This document shows positions 53,325-61,998 of a stretch of 64,000 nucleotides of DNA, piece after piece. The notes beneath the pieces were generated by a model. The model had not been told where the DNA came from and did no database searches. It saw nothing but the letters and a program-made list of their open reading frames with translations. A program made the translations under genes and the position numbers. The stretch's first letter is position 1. The number at the start of each line of letters is the position of its first letter. The DNA is from an uncultured Eubacteriales bacterium. Lineage in GTDB: Bacteria > Bacillota > Clostridia > Christensenellales > Borkfalkiaceae. The stretch is taken from contig CAJLRM010000007.1 of assembly GCA_905209085.1 (NCBI GenBank), forward strand, positions 62,001 through 126,000, read 5' to 3'.

Positions 53325-55262
53325 ATGAAGAATTTAAGATATATCCTTTCGTCCTTATTTTTGGCGGCGGCTTTTTTATGCGCGGGGGCGGCATCCCTGC
53401 CCGTAAAACGCGCGGCGGCGTCCGAAAAAATTAATATGGGCAGTATCTTTTCGGACAATATGGTGTTGCAGCGCGAGAAAAAAGTGGAAATTTACGGCCA
53501 AGCGGAAGCGGGGCGCAAGGTCAGCGTGTCCTTTAACGGACAACTCAAAACGTGTACCGCTGACGAATACGGAAGATTTTTGGTAGAACTCGACGGGATG
53601 CGGGCGGACGCGACGGGAAAAACGCTCACGGTGAGCGCGGGCGGCGCCGAAAAACGCTTCGAAAACGTGCTGATCGGAGAGGTCTATTACGGATCGGGGC
53701 AGTCGAATATGGCCTATCCCATGGATGAATTTACCTATGCGGAATCGGTGATAGAAGCGGATCCTTCCTACGGAGAGGATTACGAAAAATATAACGCCCG
53801 GGAATCTTACCTCGAAGCATTCAAAGATTTTAAAAACTATCATTTGCTTCGCTTCTATACGCAAAAAATGCTGCCCGAAACGAACGGAGTCGTCAATAAG
53901 GGCGAATGCAACGTCTGGACGGTGCCCGCTTCGGTAAACGATTTGAAGTACACATCGCTCACGGCGGTGGCTTATGCGATTCAGCTCTCCCAAAAACTTG
54001 AAAACGTGCCCGTCGGGATAATCGTTTCCGCCGTGGGGGGCAGTCGGATACACGAATGGATCGATGAAAAGGCGGCGGCCCGGATCTTTCCCGGAAACGG
54101 CGATTCCACGCTGTCGCAGCGGTATCGGAATATGCTTTTGCCGATGGGAAGCTTTACCGTGCGCGGCGCGCTCTGGTATCAGGGAGAATCGGACGTGTAC
54201 GGGGATTTGGAAACTTATCGGCTCTGCTTTAAGGCATGGCTGGAAGAAACGAGAAGATTTTTCAAAGACGAAAGCCTGCCCGTCATCACCTTTCAGCTTC
54301 CTCAGTACGAGGACGAATCCTGTAAAGGGCTTTGGCCTGCCTTCCGACAGCTGCAAGAGAAATTGGCGAAAGAATGCGAAAACGTGTATTACGTCTGCGG
54401 GATCGATCTCGGGGATCATCGGAATATTCATCCTGTGGACAAATATGAGTTTTGCGAAAGGGCGGCGGGATTGGCTTTAAAATATATTTACGGCAAAGAA
54501 TATTCCGGGGAAGGCTCGTACGGAAAAAATCCCGAAGTGTGCGGGCTGTGGAGAAAAAAGGGCGGCGACACCGTATATATGCGCTTTTCCGACGCCGAGA
54601 AAGTCTTTTTGAGCGAAGGAACCGCTTACGGTCTTTCCGCGACTTCCAATAAACAGGCGTACGTCGCAATCCCTTCCTATCGGTCCGTCGGAAAACGCAC
54701 GGTTTCCTTCAAAACGAAATTGAAATATGTGAGTTATTTACAGGAAAATGTTTTCGATTACGGAACGGCTTTTCTGTATAATGAATTCGGTTTGCCCGTC
54801 GCCCCTTTCGTCGAACGAGAGGTGCAGACTTATGATTTCGACGTTTCCGCGGAATGCGCGGGAGGCAGCGTCGAAGGCGACGAACGATTCTTTCTCTCCG
54901 CAGGCAGCGACGCGTCTTTCTCCTTTGTGCCGAAAGACGGATACGTCTTTAAAAGCCTGTCTATCAACGGCGCTGCGGCGGCGTTAGACGGGGGCAGGGT
55001 AGAGCTGAAAAACGTTTCCGAAGATATTGCCGTCGTTTGCGTTTTTGAAAAAGCAGGAGGGATGGATTCCTCCGATCAATCGGACGTCGTTTCTTCGGTC
55101 ATGGGGGAAAGCGATAAAAACAGCGAAGATAGTTCGAAGGAGAAAAGCGATTTACAAAATTCCGACTCGTGCGTAAAGGGCTGTGGCAGCGCTCTTATGC
55201 TGCCTGTCGTCTTGTCCGTTTGCGCGGCGGGTATTGCGCTTGGGCAAAAAAGGCGCAAATAG
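53325..55262 (+). CDS. Secreted sialate O-acetylesterase-like protein with GC-type C-terminal anchor
   Basis: The ATG at 53325 gives a proper signal peptide (MKNLRYILSSLFLAAAFL) and 645 residues; a frame from 53262 would bury it. After a beta-sandwich (about 38-112) comes the SASA/SGNH catalytic domain: Ser127 in GSGQSNMAYPM, GALWYQGESD (about 283-292) and DHRNIHP with the catalytic His (about 366-372). A C-terminal beta-domain (about 520-590) is followed by a Ser/Asp/Lys linker, SCVKGCGSALM, a membrane helix and QKRRK. It should remove acetyl groups from extracellular glycans such as xylan, pectin or sialic acids. Confidence 0.88.
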   Translation: MKNLRYILSSLFLAAAFLCAGAASLPVKRAAASEKINMGSIFSDNMVLQREKKVEIYGQAEAGRKVSVSFNGQLKTCTADEYGRFLVELDGMRADATGKTLTVSAGGAEKRFENVLIGEVYYGSGQSNMAYPMDEFTYAESVIEADPSYGEDYEKYNARESYLEAFKDFKNYHLLRFYTQKMLPETNGVVNKGECNVWTVPASVNDLKYTSLTAVAYAIQLSQKLENVPVGIIVSAVGGSRIHEWIDEKAAARIFPGNGDSTLSQRYRNMLLPMGSFTVRGALWYQGESDVYGDLETYRLCFKAWLEETRRFFKDESLPVITFQLPQYEDESCKGLWPAFRQLQEKLAKECENVYYVCGIDLGDHRNIHPVDKYEFCERAAGLALKYIYGKEYSGEGSYGKNPEVCGLWRKKGGDTVYMRFSDAEKVFLSEGTAYGLSATSNKQAYVAIPSYRSVGKRTVSFKTKLKYVSYLQENVFDYGTAFLYNEFGLPVAPFVEREVQTYDFDVSAECAGGSVEGDERFFLSAGSDASFSFVPKDGYVFKSLSINGAAAALDGGRVELKNVSEDIAVVCVFEKAGGMDSSDQSDVVSSVMGESDKNSEDSSKEKSDLQNSDSCVKGCGSALMLPVVLSVCAAGIALGQKRRK

Positions 55263-55307
55263 AGGTAAAAAAAAGACGTTGGGCATAAACGGGAAATAGG
55301 AAATCAG

Positions 55308-55362
55308 AAAAAACGGCTTTCCGATCGCCGCTTTGACGCGGAGGCGGAAAAGCCGTTTTTTT
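55308..55362. terminator. Bidirectional terminator
   Basis: AAAAAACGGCTTTCCG (55308-55323) pairs with CGGAAAAGCCGTTTTTT (55345-55361), one bulged A. It separates the esterase gene from the convergent AraC gene. Confidence 0.85.
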
Positions 55363-55423
55363 AGGGCAGACAAACGCAACCGTTCGCTTAGACAAATGGG
55401 GCGCGGCTAAGCGGAAAAAGGGA

Positions 55424-56398
55424 TTATTTGATGAGATTGCCGTGGATGTCGTAAGAAATGTACTCTTCGGAAAGGGGAGTATGCCGAAAATTTTTGTTGG
55501 TGTATTCGTTGCGGTAACTCGTCGGCGTCGTGCCCGTCTGCATCTTAAATTCATAGATGAGCTGCTGACGATTGTTGAATCCGACATGGCTGCATATTTC
55601 GTCGATGGTGAGGTTGGTTTCAATGAGGATTCTCTTGCATTTCGTGATGCGGAAATTATTTAAAGACTGCATGACCGACATACCCGTGTATGCGTTGAAC
55701 AGACGTTGAAGATATGCTTTATTGATCCCCGCGTGCCCTGCGATGTCGTCTACCGTCAAATTGCGATTAAAATTGTTTTTTATGTAATCCTGCGCCTTTT
55801 TGATATAGGTGATGCCCGTGGCGAGATTGGACGGGGTAAGACATTTATCGATTTCCATCAATAGCTGAATAAATCGGGCGAGAATACTGCAACTTTGCGC
55901 AAGGGAATCCTTGTTCTCCAAGATCAAATCGATATAATAGATAAGGCAATGTTCGAGATTCTCGCTGTCGAGCGCGACGAGATAACCCGCGGGGGTATTG
56001 GCAAAGCGTTTCAAACCGTCGAAACGATCGAAAAACGAACGCACGTCGAGGTGAATGAGCGAGGAGAGTTCGCGGTCGGTTTCTCCTATCGGCATGGGCG
56101 TCCATTCGATATTGGAAATGACGGCGGGGGAATTTCCCCTGATGATCAGGCGGTGCATCAGTCCCGCGTCGAGCAGGATAAACTGTTTTTCGCTCAGCGT
56201 CAGCGTTTCCTTTTTTACTTTCCCGTTCGCATTGGTGACTAAAAGCTCCATTTCCATTTCCCCGCTGCGGCAGTACATCAGTTCGATATACTGATGGCAG
56301 TGCATATCCATCGAAAAAGTGTTGTCGAATTTGTTATGATAGTAGGAATGGGGAACGAGCGAAATGTTATGCAGTTCCCGAATACGCTTATAAGTCAT
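55424..56398 (-). CDS. AraC-family transcriptional regulator
   Basis: The ATG at 56398 (MTYKRIRELHNIS, 324 residues) follows GGAGGG; an in-frame start at 56455 is less likely. The N-terminal cupin (about 20-130) has HCHQYIELMYCRSGE, the usual sugar-sensing barrel. The C-terminal pair of helix-turn-helices (about 215-310) reads LTVDDIAGHAGINKAYLQRLF and LTIDEICSHVGFNNRQQLIYEFKMQTGTTPTSYR. It faces the import operon from the other side of a shared intergenic region with an inverted repeat, so activation of that operon by a galactoside is likely. Confidence 0.9.
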   Translation of the reverse strand: MTYKRIRELHNISLVPHSYYHNKFDNTFSMDMHCHQYIELMYCRSGEMEMELLVTNANGKVKKETLTLSEKQFILLDAGLMHRLIIRGNSPAVISNIEWTPMPIGETDRELSSLIHLDVRSFFDRFDGLKRFANTPAGYLVALDSENLEHCLIYYIDLILENKDSLAQSCSILARFIQLLMEIDKCLTPSNLATGITYIKKAQDYIKNNFNRNLTVDDIAGHAGINKAYLQRLFNAYTGMSVMQSLNNFRITKCKRILIETNLTIDEICSHVGFNNRQQLIYEFKMQTGTTPTSYRNEYTNKNFRHTPLSEEYISYDIHGNLIK

Positions 56399-56446
56399 AT
56401 TTTCCCTCCAAAGGTGCGAAAAAATATCAATTTTTCGTTTGTGTTT

Positions 56447-56475
56447 ATTATACAACGCAAAAAATCTCTTGTCAA
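56447..56475 (-). promoter_or_regulatory. Perfect sigma-A promoter of the AraC gene
   Basis: Minus strand TTGACA (56475-56470), 17-bp spacer, TATAAT (56452-56447). Confidence 0.85.
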
Positions 56476-56487
56476 TAGCCCTTGGGG

Positions 56488-56545
56488 AAATTTGGGTACA
56501 CTTTTTCTTACTAAAAGTAAAAATAGAAAGGTATTTCCCAAATTT
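56488..56545. promoter_or_regulatory. Candidate AraC operator
   Basis: AAATTTGGG (56488-56496) and CCCAAATTT (56537-56545) form a perfect 9-bp inverted repeat between the divergent promoters. Each arm is flanked by GG/CC or TA on one side, so each resembles a half-site. Binding is inferred. Confidence 0.5.
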
Positions 56546-56663
56546 ACAGAAAAAAAGAATTTATGTTTGAAAAAATCGCTTTTATAAAAGATAAAAAAAT
56601 AAATTAAATTTTTCTATTTACGATTCGATGTAAGAAATCGTGATATTTAAAATCCAAACCGTA

Positions 56664-56692
56664 TTGACAGGAAAAAGTTTCGGTATTATAAT
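56664..56692 (+). promoter_or_regulatory. Perfect sigma-A promoter of the import operon
   Basis: TTGACA (56664-56669), 17-bp spacer, TATAAT (56687-56692). Most of the 288 bases between the divergent genes is A/T-rich. Confidence 0.85.
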
Positions 56693-56743
56693 CTGTTCAC
56701 ATCCTAAAACTCGAAGAAATTTTAAAGACGGGAGGGAGCACGC

Positions 56744-57739
56744 TTGACAACGATTGCAGAATGTAAAAAGATAGGCGGAAAGCGCCTGCAAAAGCGGGAG
56801 GCACGCAAAAGGCGGCGAAAACAGCTCTTCAAGAAAATGGCGGAGCACAAGCTCATTTATCTGATGCTGCTGCCCGTGGCGGTGTCGTATCTGGTATTTT
56901 CCTATCTTCCCATGTACGGCATTATTCTTTCCGTGAAGGAATACCGTCCTTCGGCGGGGATCTGGGGAAGCGCCTGGGCGGATCCGCTGTTCGTCAATTT
57001 TCAAAGCGTTTTCGATACTCCGTATTTTATGAGGGCGATTAAAAATACGCTCGTCATCAGTTTTTTAAAAATCCTGTTTTGTTTTCCCGCGCCTATCGTA
57101 TTGGCGCTCCTTCTCAACGAAGTGCGGCTCTCGGGCTACCGAAAGGGGATACAGACGGTGATCTATCTGCCCAATTTTATTTCGTGGGTCATCTTCGGCA
57201 GCATCGTCTACGATATTTTCGGCTACGAGGGCGTCGTCAATAATCTGCGCGTAATGCTGGGATTGTCCCACAAAGCGTTTATGTCGGACGCAGGCTGGTA
57301 TTATCCTATTCTGATCCTCTTTTCCGTTTTGAAGGATGCGGGCTGGGGAACGATCATTTATATGGCGGCGATCAGCGCCGTTTCGCCCAATCTTTATGAG
57401 GCGGCTACCATAGACGGCTGCGGACGGTTCCGCATGATGTGGAGCGTAACTCTTCCCTGTATAGGGCCGATCATCACCATTCAATTTTTGTTGGCGATGG
57501 GGAACATCATGAACGCGGGCTTTGACGCCGTATTCAATACCTATAATCAGCAGATTTACGACGTGGCGGATATTCTCGACACTTACATATATCGAACGGG
57601 ATTCGCGGACAGCGGCGATTTCGAGATGGCTACCGCCATAGGTCTATTCAAGTCCGTCATCAATTTTGGGTTGCTGCTGAGCGCCAATTTCGTCGTCAAG
57701 CGGATAAACGGAACGGGCATTTACGAGCTGGGAGAGTGA
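56744..57739 (+). CDS. Sugar ABC transporter permease, LplB type
   Basis: A 331-residue permease with a TTG start eight bases after GGGAGGG; the first 35 residues are very basic, then six membrane helices. The EAA loop is EAATIDGCGRFRMMWSVTLPCIGP (about 232-255), typical of carbohydrate uptake family 1. FLPMYGIILSVKEY-type sequence after the first helix (SYLPMYGIILSVKEYRP) is specific to the LplB/YtfT group that works with large lipoprotein binding proteins. It is first in an operon of at least six genes. Confidence 0.9.
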   Translation: MTTIAECKKIGGKRLQKREARKRRRKQLFKKMAEHKLIYLMLLPVAVSYLVFSYLPMYGIILSVKEYRPSAGIWGSAWADPLFVNFQSVFDTPYFMRAIKNTLVISFLKILFCFPAPIVLALLLNEVRLSGYRKGIQTVIYLPNFISWVIFGSIVYDIFGYEGVVNNLRVMLGLSHKAFMSDAGWYYPILILFSVLKDAGWGTIIYMAAISAVSPNLYEAATIDGCGRFRMMWSVTLPCIGPIITIQFLLAMGNIMNAGFDAVFNTYNQQIYDVADILDTYIYRTGFADSGDFEMATAIGLFKSVINFGLLLSANFVVKRINGTGIYELGE

Positions 57740-57750
57740 GGAGACGGGCC

Positions 57751-58638
57751 ATGGAAAACACGAAAAAGAAAAGAAAACTGCGCTTCGGCGCCTTCGATAT
57801 CGTCAATATGCTCTTTCTGCTGTTGTTTGCGGCTGCCTGTCTGTTTCCCTTTATCAATATTCTCTTCACCTCCTTTTCGACGGAAGTGGACTACTTCGCT
57901 TCGACGATCATCGTCATTCCCCGGCATTTCACTTTCGAGGCGTACAAATATATCTTTCTGGAAGGGGGGATGCTTCACGCCTTTTTGATTTCGGTGGGAG
58001 TGTCCGCGGCGGGCGTGGCGTACAGTATGCTGATGACCTCGCTGGGCGCTTATGCGCTCACTAAACGGGATCTGCCCGGGAAGAACATATTTTTTACGAT
58101 GATACTCATCACGATGTTTTTCGGCGGCGGCGTCATACCGTTCTTTCTTATCCTGAAAGGGCTGGGAATGTATAACTCTCTTTGGGGATTATTTATTCCC
58201 TTTGGAATCAACACCTTCAATATGATTTTGCTGCGCAACTTTTTCGCCAATATTCCCGAAGAACTCGTGGAATCGTCCAAATTGGACGGGGCAAACGATT
58301 TCGTCGTGCTGTTCAGAATCGTCATGCCGCTTTCGCTGGCGGGAATCGCCACCATCGCGCTCTTTTATTTCGTAGAGCGCTGGAACGATTGGTACTGGCC
58401 GATGCTGCTCTTGAAAGACGAGGAATTGTATCCGCTGTCTTTGAAGCTGAGAAATATCCTTTCCGATCTTCAATCGGCGGATTATTACACGTCCATCGGG
58501 GTGGATACCTCTCAGCTGTATTCCAAAGGACAGGACGCGGCATCTATCGTCGTTTCTATTTTGCCCATTCTCTGCGTGTATCCGTTCGTACAGAAATATT
58601 TTGTCAAGGGCGTGATGTTAGGCTCCGTAAAGAGCTGA
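57751..58638 (+). CDS. Sugar ABC transporter permease, LplC/YtcP type
   Basis: A 295-residue permease, ATG at 57751, twelve bases after the preceding stop with GAGGAGA ahead. Six helices and an EAA loop of the form ESSKLDGANDFVVLFRIVMPLSLAG (about 177-201). NWYFASTIIVIPRHFTFEAYKY-like early segment and the final YPFVQKYFVKGVMLGSVKS are hallmarks of this permease group. No ATPase gene is present, as usual: such systems share a housekeeping MsmK-type ATPase encoded elsewhere. Confidence 0.92.
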   Translation: MENTKKKRKLRFGAFDIVNMLFLLLFAAACLFPFINILFTSFSTEVDYFASTIIVIPRHFTFEAYKYIFLEGGMLHAFLISVGVSAAGVAYSMLMTSLGAYALTKRDLPGKNIFFTMILITMFFGGGVIPFFLILKGLGMYNSLWGLFIPFGINTFNMILLRNFFANIPEELVESSKLDGANDFVVLFRIVMPLSLAGIATIALFYFVERWNDWYWPMLLLKDEELYPLSLKLRNILSDLQSADYYTSIGVDTSQLYSKGQDAASIVVSILPILCVYPFVQKYFVKGVMLGSVKS

Positions 58639-58677
58639 AATACAAAATTCTATATTGCGAAAAAAGGGAGGTCTAAG

Positions 58678-60465
58678 ATGAAACTCAGAAAAATACTCAA
58701 TGCGGCGCTCGGATTCGCGCTTTGCTTTTCCTGTCTGGCAGGGTGCGGAAAGAAATGGGAAACGGGCGAGGGCGGGCGCGTCATCTATCCGGGCGGCGAC
58801 GGTATGGACGACAATCGGCTGACGATATTCCGCTGGAATTTCGCGGGCGTCAACTCCGCCAGAAAATCGAATACGGAGATCTATAAAAAACTCAAAGACG
58901 TAGCGGGCATGAATCTCTACGCGTCGTCCGCGGGCGCTGCCGATTGGCAGACGAAAGTGAATACGATGTTCGCCACGCAGATGCTGCCCGATATTTTCGT
59001 GAGTAAAGGACCGGAAACCGCCAATCTTTACAGCAGCATGATCGACGACGGGGTATTGGTCTGCATTTCCGATTTCGTCAGCGAAACGAAATACGCCAAT
59101 ATCTATCATCATTTAAAAAAATTCGACTATCTAACTAAAAATATGTATTATGCGGACGGAAAGCATTGGTCGATTCCCGTCAATTGGACGCTGGAACACA
59201 CGATGTATATCCGCCTTGACTGGATCGATAACTTAAACAAGCCCGAAAAACTGAAAAAAATTATTGCGGACGAACAGAATATCCCGGAATCCGCCGTAAC
59301 GGAAGGAATGCTGGAAGAATACCGCTTTTCACCGCCCGAGGACCTGCTGGAATTTTATCGGCTGTGCCGCGCTTTCACGCTTTACGATCCCGACGAAAAC
59401 GGCAAAAACGACACGTACGGATATACGTCGAGCGGCGGCGACGATCTGTTTGCGGATAACTGGATGTATATCGCGTTCGACGCGGGCTGGAATTTCATGA
59501 CCGACCCGGACGGGGACGGAAAATACGAGCCGAGTTGGACGACGGAAAATACGAAAAAGGCGATTTCTTATTTTAACGATCTGTATAAATCGGGATATAT
59601 CGATCCGAGTTGGTACGAAAACAGCACGGACGCCAAACAGGAGGCGTTTGCCAAGGGAACGGTGGGAATGATGGAAGGGCACGCCTGGTTCAATAACATC
59701 GTTAGAAATTATATTTCCGCAAACACCACCTCCACCTATAAGCCGAGCATCGAAGAAGCCTCCGCCGCCATCGGTATGTTCAATCCGCCCTCGGGACCGA
59801 ACGGTACGTACGGCATCGCGGGAAATCCCAATTTCTGGACGGTCACTTGTCTTAACGCGGGGATGAGCGACGAAGAATTGACCGCCGCGCTGAAACTTGT
59901 CGATTATATGTTGAGCGAGGAAGGAAACGATCTGCTCATCTACGGAGTCGAGGGGGTGCATTTCGAATACGACGGAAAGGGAAATCGTGTCAGTAAGCTC
60001 GGCAAGGCGGCGGACGGATTCAATCGAACGCTCACCGAAGCGGACGCCTGTTCGGAGATATCCTCCGTCACCAATTGGTCCACTAGTTATCTCTGTCCCT
60101 ATGCCACCAATGCGGAAAAAATCATCAACGTGATGAACGAGGCGAAGACATACGTTCAGTATCCCGATTACCCTTTCCTGCAAACGCGCAGCTATGTGCA
60201 GTATTGGGAAATTCTCACCGACTTTGCCGAACAGGAAATCTTTAAAATGCTCTGTTCCTCGGACATCTGGACGGGAAACAAAACGTTTGAAAAGGGCAGG
60301 AAAATCCCTCTTACGTGGGCGGAACTCGCGGGCGCGGGCGATAAGCTGAATGCTTCGTTCTCTTCGTTTAAAGCGAGTTACGATAAGCAGGGGGGCACGA
60401 AAGTGACGGAAGATTACAACAACGCGATTGCGGGCGCCGTCAAGGCGAACGTATCGAAAAATTAA
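58678..60465 (+). CDS. Extracellular sugar-binding lipoprotein
   Basis: A 595-residue lipoprotein with lipobox CLAGC (Cys22), of the large LplA/YtcQ-type binding protein class (550-600 residues). The mature part begins with a Gly-rich linker. Recognisable landmarks are MLPDIFVSKG (about 102-111), IPVNWTLEHTMYIRLDWIDNL (about 164-184) and DPDENGKNDTYGYTSSGGDD, a calcium-like Asp/Asn loop (about 239-258). It should deliver an oligosaccharide to the two permeases upstream; the GH36 gene downstream suggests an alpha-galactoside. Confidence 0.92.
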   Translation: MKLRKILNAALGFALCFSCLAGCGKKWETGEGGRVIYPGGDGMDDNRLTIFRWNFAGVNSARKSNTEIYKKLKDVAGMNLYASSAGAADWQTKVNTMFATQMLPDIFVSKGPETANLYSSMIDDGVLVCISDFVSETKYANIYHHLKKFDYLTKNMYYADGKHWSIPVNWTLEHTMYIRLDWIDNLNKPEKLKKIIADEQNIPESAVTEGMLEEYRFSPPEDLLEFYRLCRAFTLYDPDENGKNDTYGYTSSGGDDLFADNWMYIAFDAGWNFMTDPDGDGKYEPSWTTENTKKAISYFNDLYKSGYIDPSWYENSTDAKQEAFAKGTVGMMEGHAWFNNIVRNYISANTTSTYKPSIEEASAAIGMFNPPSGPNGTYGIAGNPNFWTVTCLNAGMSDEELTAALKLVDYMLSEEGNDLLIYGVEGVHFEYDGKGNRVSKLGKAADGFNRTLTEADACSEISSVTNWSTSYLCPYATNAEKIINVMNEAKTYVQYPDYPFLQTRSYVQYWEILTDFAEQEIFKMLCSSDIWTGNKTFEKGRKIPLTWAELAGAGDKLNASFSSFKASYDKQGGTKVTEDYNNAIAGAVKANVSKN

Positions 60466-60483
60466 AAAGTAAGGGGAAAAATT

Positions 60484-61332
60484 ATGCGAAGAAAAAGATT
60501 GACGATATTGTTTTGCTCCGCTATGGCAGTACTTCTCATCGGCTTGCCGCTCGGCGGCACAGTCGCGGCGGGCGCGAAAGAAACCGCGCAGGCGGAGGGA
60601 ACGGCGCTTACCTACAAGACGGGAAATAATATTTCCGCGCAGGGAGAAAACGGGTTTTATTACGCCTGGGGAACGCCCGAACATTACGTATTGATGGAAT
60701 ACGGATTGGGATGGAGCGGCAGCGATACCTGGCACGGAACGGAGCCCTATTCCCACATCGCGGGCAGCAGCCTGCACCCCGGCGACAATTGGGGCGTCAT
60801 GGTCGTCTGGGTGGCGGGCGGCAGCGGCAAGGTGCGGCTCAACGGGCATATGGAGAAGGGCAGTTCGCAGGGGGACGGCGTTACGCTCGGAGTTTACCGT
60901 CAGAAAAACGAAGGAGAATTGGAAACCGTCTTTGAAAAGTTTGTGGAAAACGGCGCGGAGGAATTGAAGTTTCCGCTCGATCAAGAGTTTGACGTGCGCA
61001 AAGGAGATTCGTTTGTCTTTTACTGCGATTCGGGACTTGCGCACTCGAATTCCAGCGACAGCAGCGGCTGTCCGTTCGAAATTACCTATTTTCCCGGAGC
61101 CGATTACGAGGCGGATGCCGAACTTTCAGGATACCTTCGCGCGGGGCGCGCGGGCGACGTCGGAGGCTTTCAGCATATCGAAGGGGGATTCGGCGCGGAA
61201 GTGAAGGACGGTACGTTGACGAAAAAGACGGTAAAGGCGACGACGGGCTGCGCGTCCGTTGCGGGCGTACCTTTTGCGGGCGCTGCGCTCGCCGCTGCCG
61301 CCGCTTGGATGGCAAGGAGGAAAAGGAAATGA
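60484..61332 (+). CDS. Secreted beta-rich protein with GC-type C-terminal anchor
   Basis: A 282-residue protein with a signal peptide (about 1-35). The mature region is beta-rich with many Gly, Trp and Asp (YGLGWSGSDTWHG, WVAGGSGKVRLNG, VRKGDSFVFYCDSG), like carbohydrate-binding beta-sandwiches. The end has TTGCASVAGV (Gly255-Cys256), a membrane helix and ARRKRK. No catalytic motif is seen, so a surface glycan-binding or presenting role beside the binding protein is likely but not proven. Its stop overlaps the next gene as ATGA. Confidence 0.75.
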   Translation: MRRKRLTILFCSAMAVLLIGLPLGGTVAAGAKETAQAEGTALTYKTGNNISAQGENGFYYAWGTPEHYVLMEYGLGWSGSDTWHGTEPYSHIAGSSLHPGDNWGVMVVWVAGGSGKVRLNGHMEKGSSQGDGVTLGVYRQKNEGELETVFEKFVENGAEELKFPLDQEFDVRKGDSFVFYCDSGLAHSNSSDSSGCPFEITYFPGADYEADAELSGYLRAGRAGDVGGFQHIEGGFGAEVKDGTLTKKTVKATTGCASVAGVPFAGAALAAAAAWMARRKRK

Positions 61333-61985
61333 AAAGAAAGGCTTGGAAACTGCTGCCGCTTATCCTCACGGGCGCCTTTTTGCTCTGCGGCGCAGGCTGC
61401 GGCGGCGAAGGACAAACGACGACGTATTCGCCCTCGCTTCCCGAAGCGCAGAAGGACGACTATACGCTGTATTTGGAGGATACCTTCAATAATAATGCGG
61501 ATCTTTCCGATTGTCAGGGTTATAGGAATTGGTACTACTATTGCGGCGACCCCGAGGACGACTCTCTCTCGTTGATGGTTTTCAACGATTATTACGGGAG
61601 ATGGTGCAGCAAATATCAGCAGATTTATTATTTCACCTATCTGTGGAGCCGCGCCTGGCTTCCCGAAGATCAGCAGGGTTACGGCATCGGCATGGGCTTT
61701 AAGGCGCCTGCGACGGGCACCGTGCACATTACCGCTACGGTCAGACTGCTGGCGGAAGAACGCTTCAACAGCGGCGACGGAGTCGTGTTCACCATTTCCG
61801 ACAAGCGGGGAGATCCTTACGACGGCGTGGCGATTGCGCCCGAGAACGGCGCCAAGGATTTTGTTTTGGAAAAGGATATCGAGATTGCGATGGGCAGTGA
61901 AATTCTCTTTATGGTCTTTCCCAACACGAGCAATCAGAACGACTTTACGGATGTGGACATCACAATAAAATATATTCGGAAATGA
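61329..61985 (+). CDS. Beta-rich lipoprotein, unknown
   Basis: A 218-residue lipoprotein with lipobox LCGAGC and AAAGGAA before the overlapping ATG. The mature part resembles the preceding protein in style: aromatic Tyr/Trp-rich beta strands and GTVHITATVRLLAEERFNSGDGVVFTI (about 140-166), matching GSGKVRLNGHMEKGSSQGDGVTLGV of the neighbour. The two may be diverged copies of one domain, here anchored by lipid and there by a C-terminal helix. A role in capturing the transported sugar is inferred. Confidence 0.72.
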   Translation: MKRKAWKLLPLILTGAFLLCGAGCGGEGQTTTYSPSLPEAQKDDYTLYLEDTFNNNADLSDCQGYRNWYYYCGDPEDDSLSLMVFNDYYGRWCSKYQQIYYFTYLWSRAWLPEDQQGYGIGMGFKAPATGTVHITATVRLLAEERFNSGDGVVFTISDKRGDPYDGVAIAPENGAKDFVLEKDIEIAMGSEILFMVFPNTSNQNDFTDVDITIKYIRK

Positions 61986-61998
61986 TGCGGAGAGGGAC

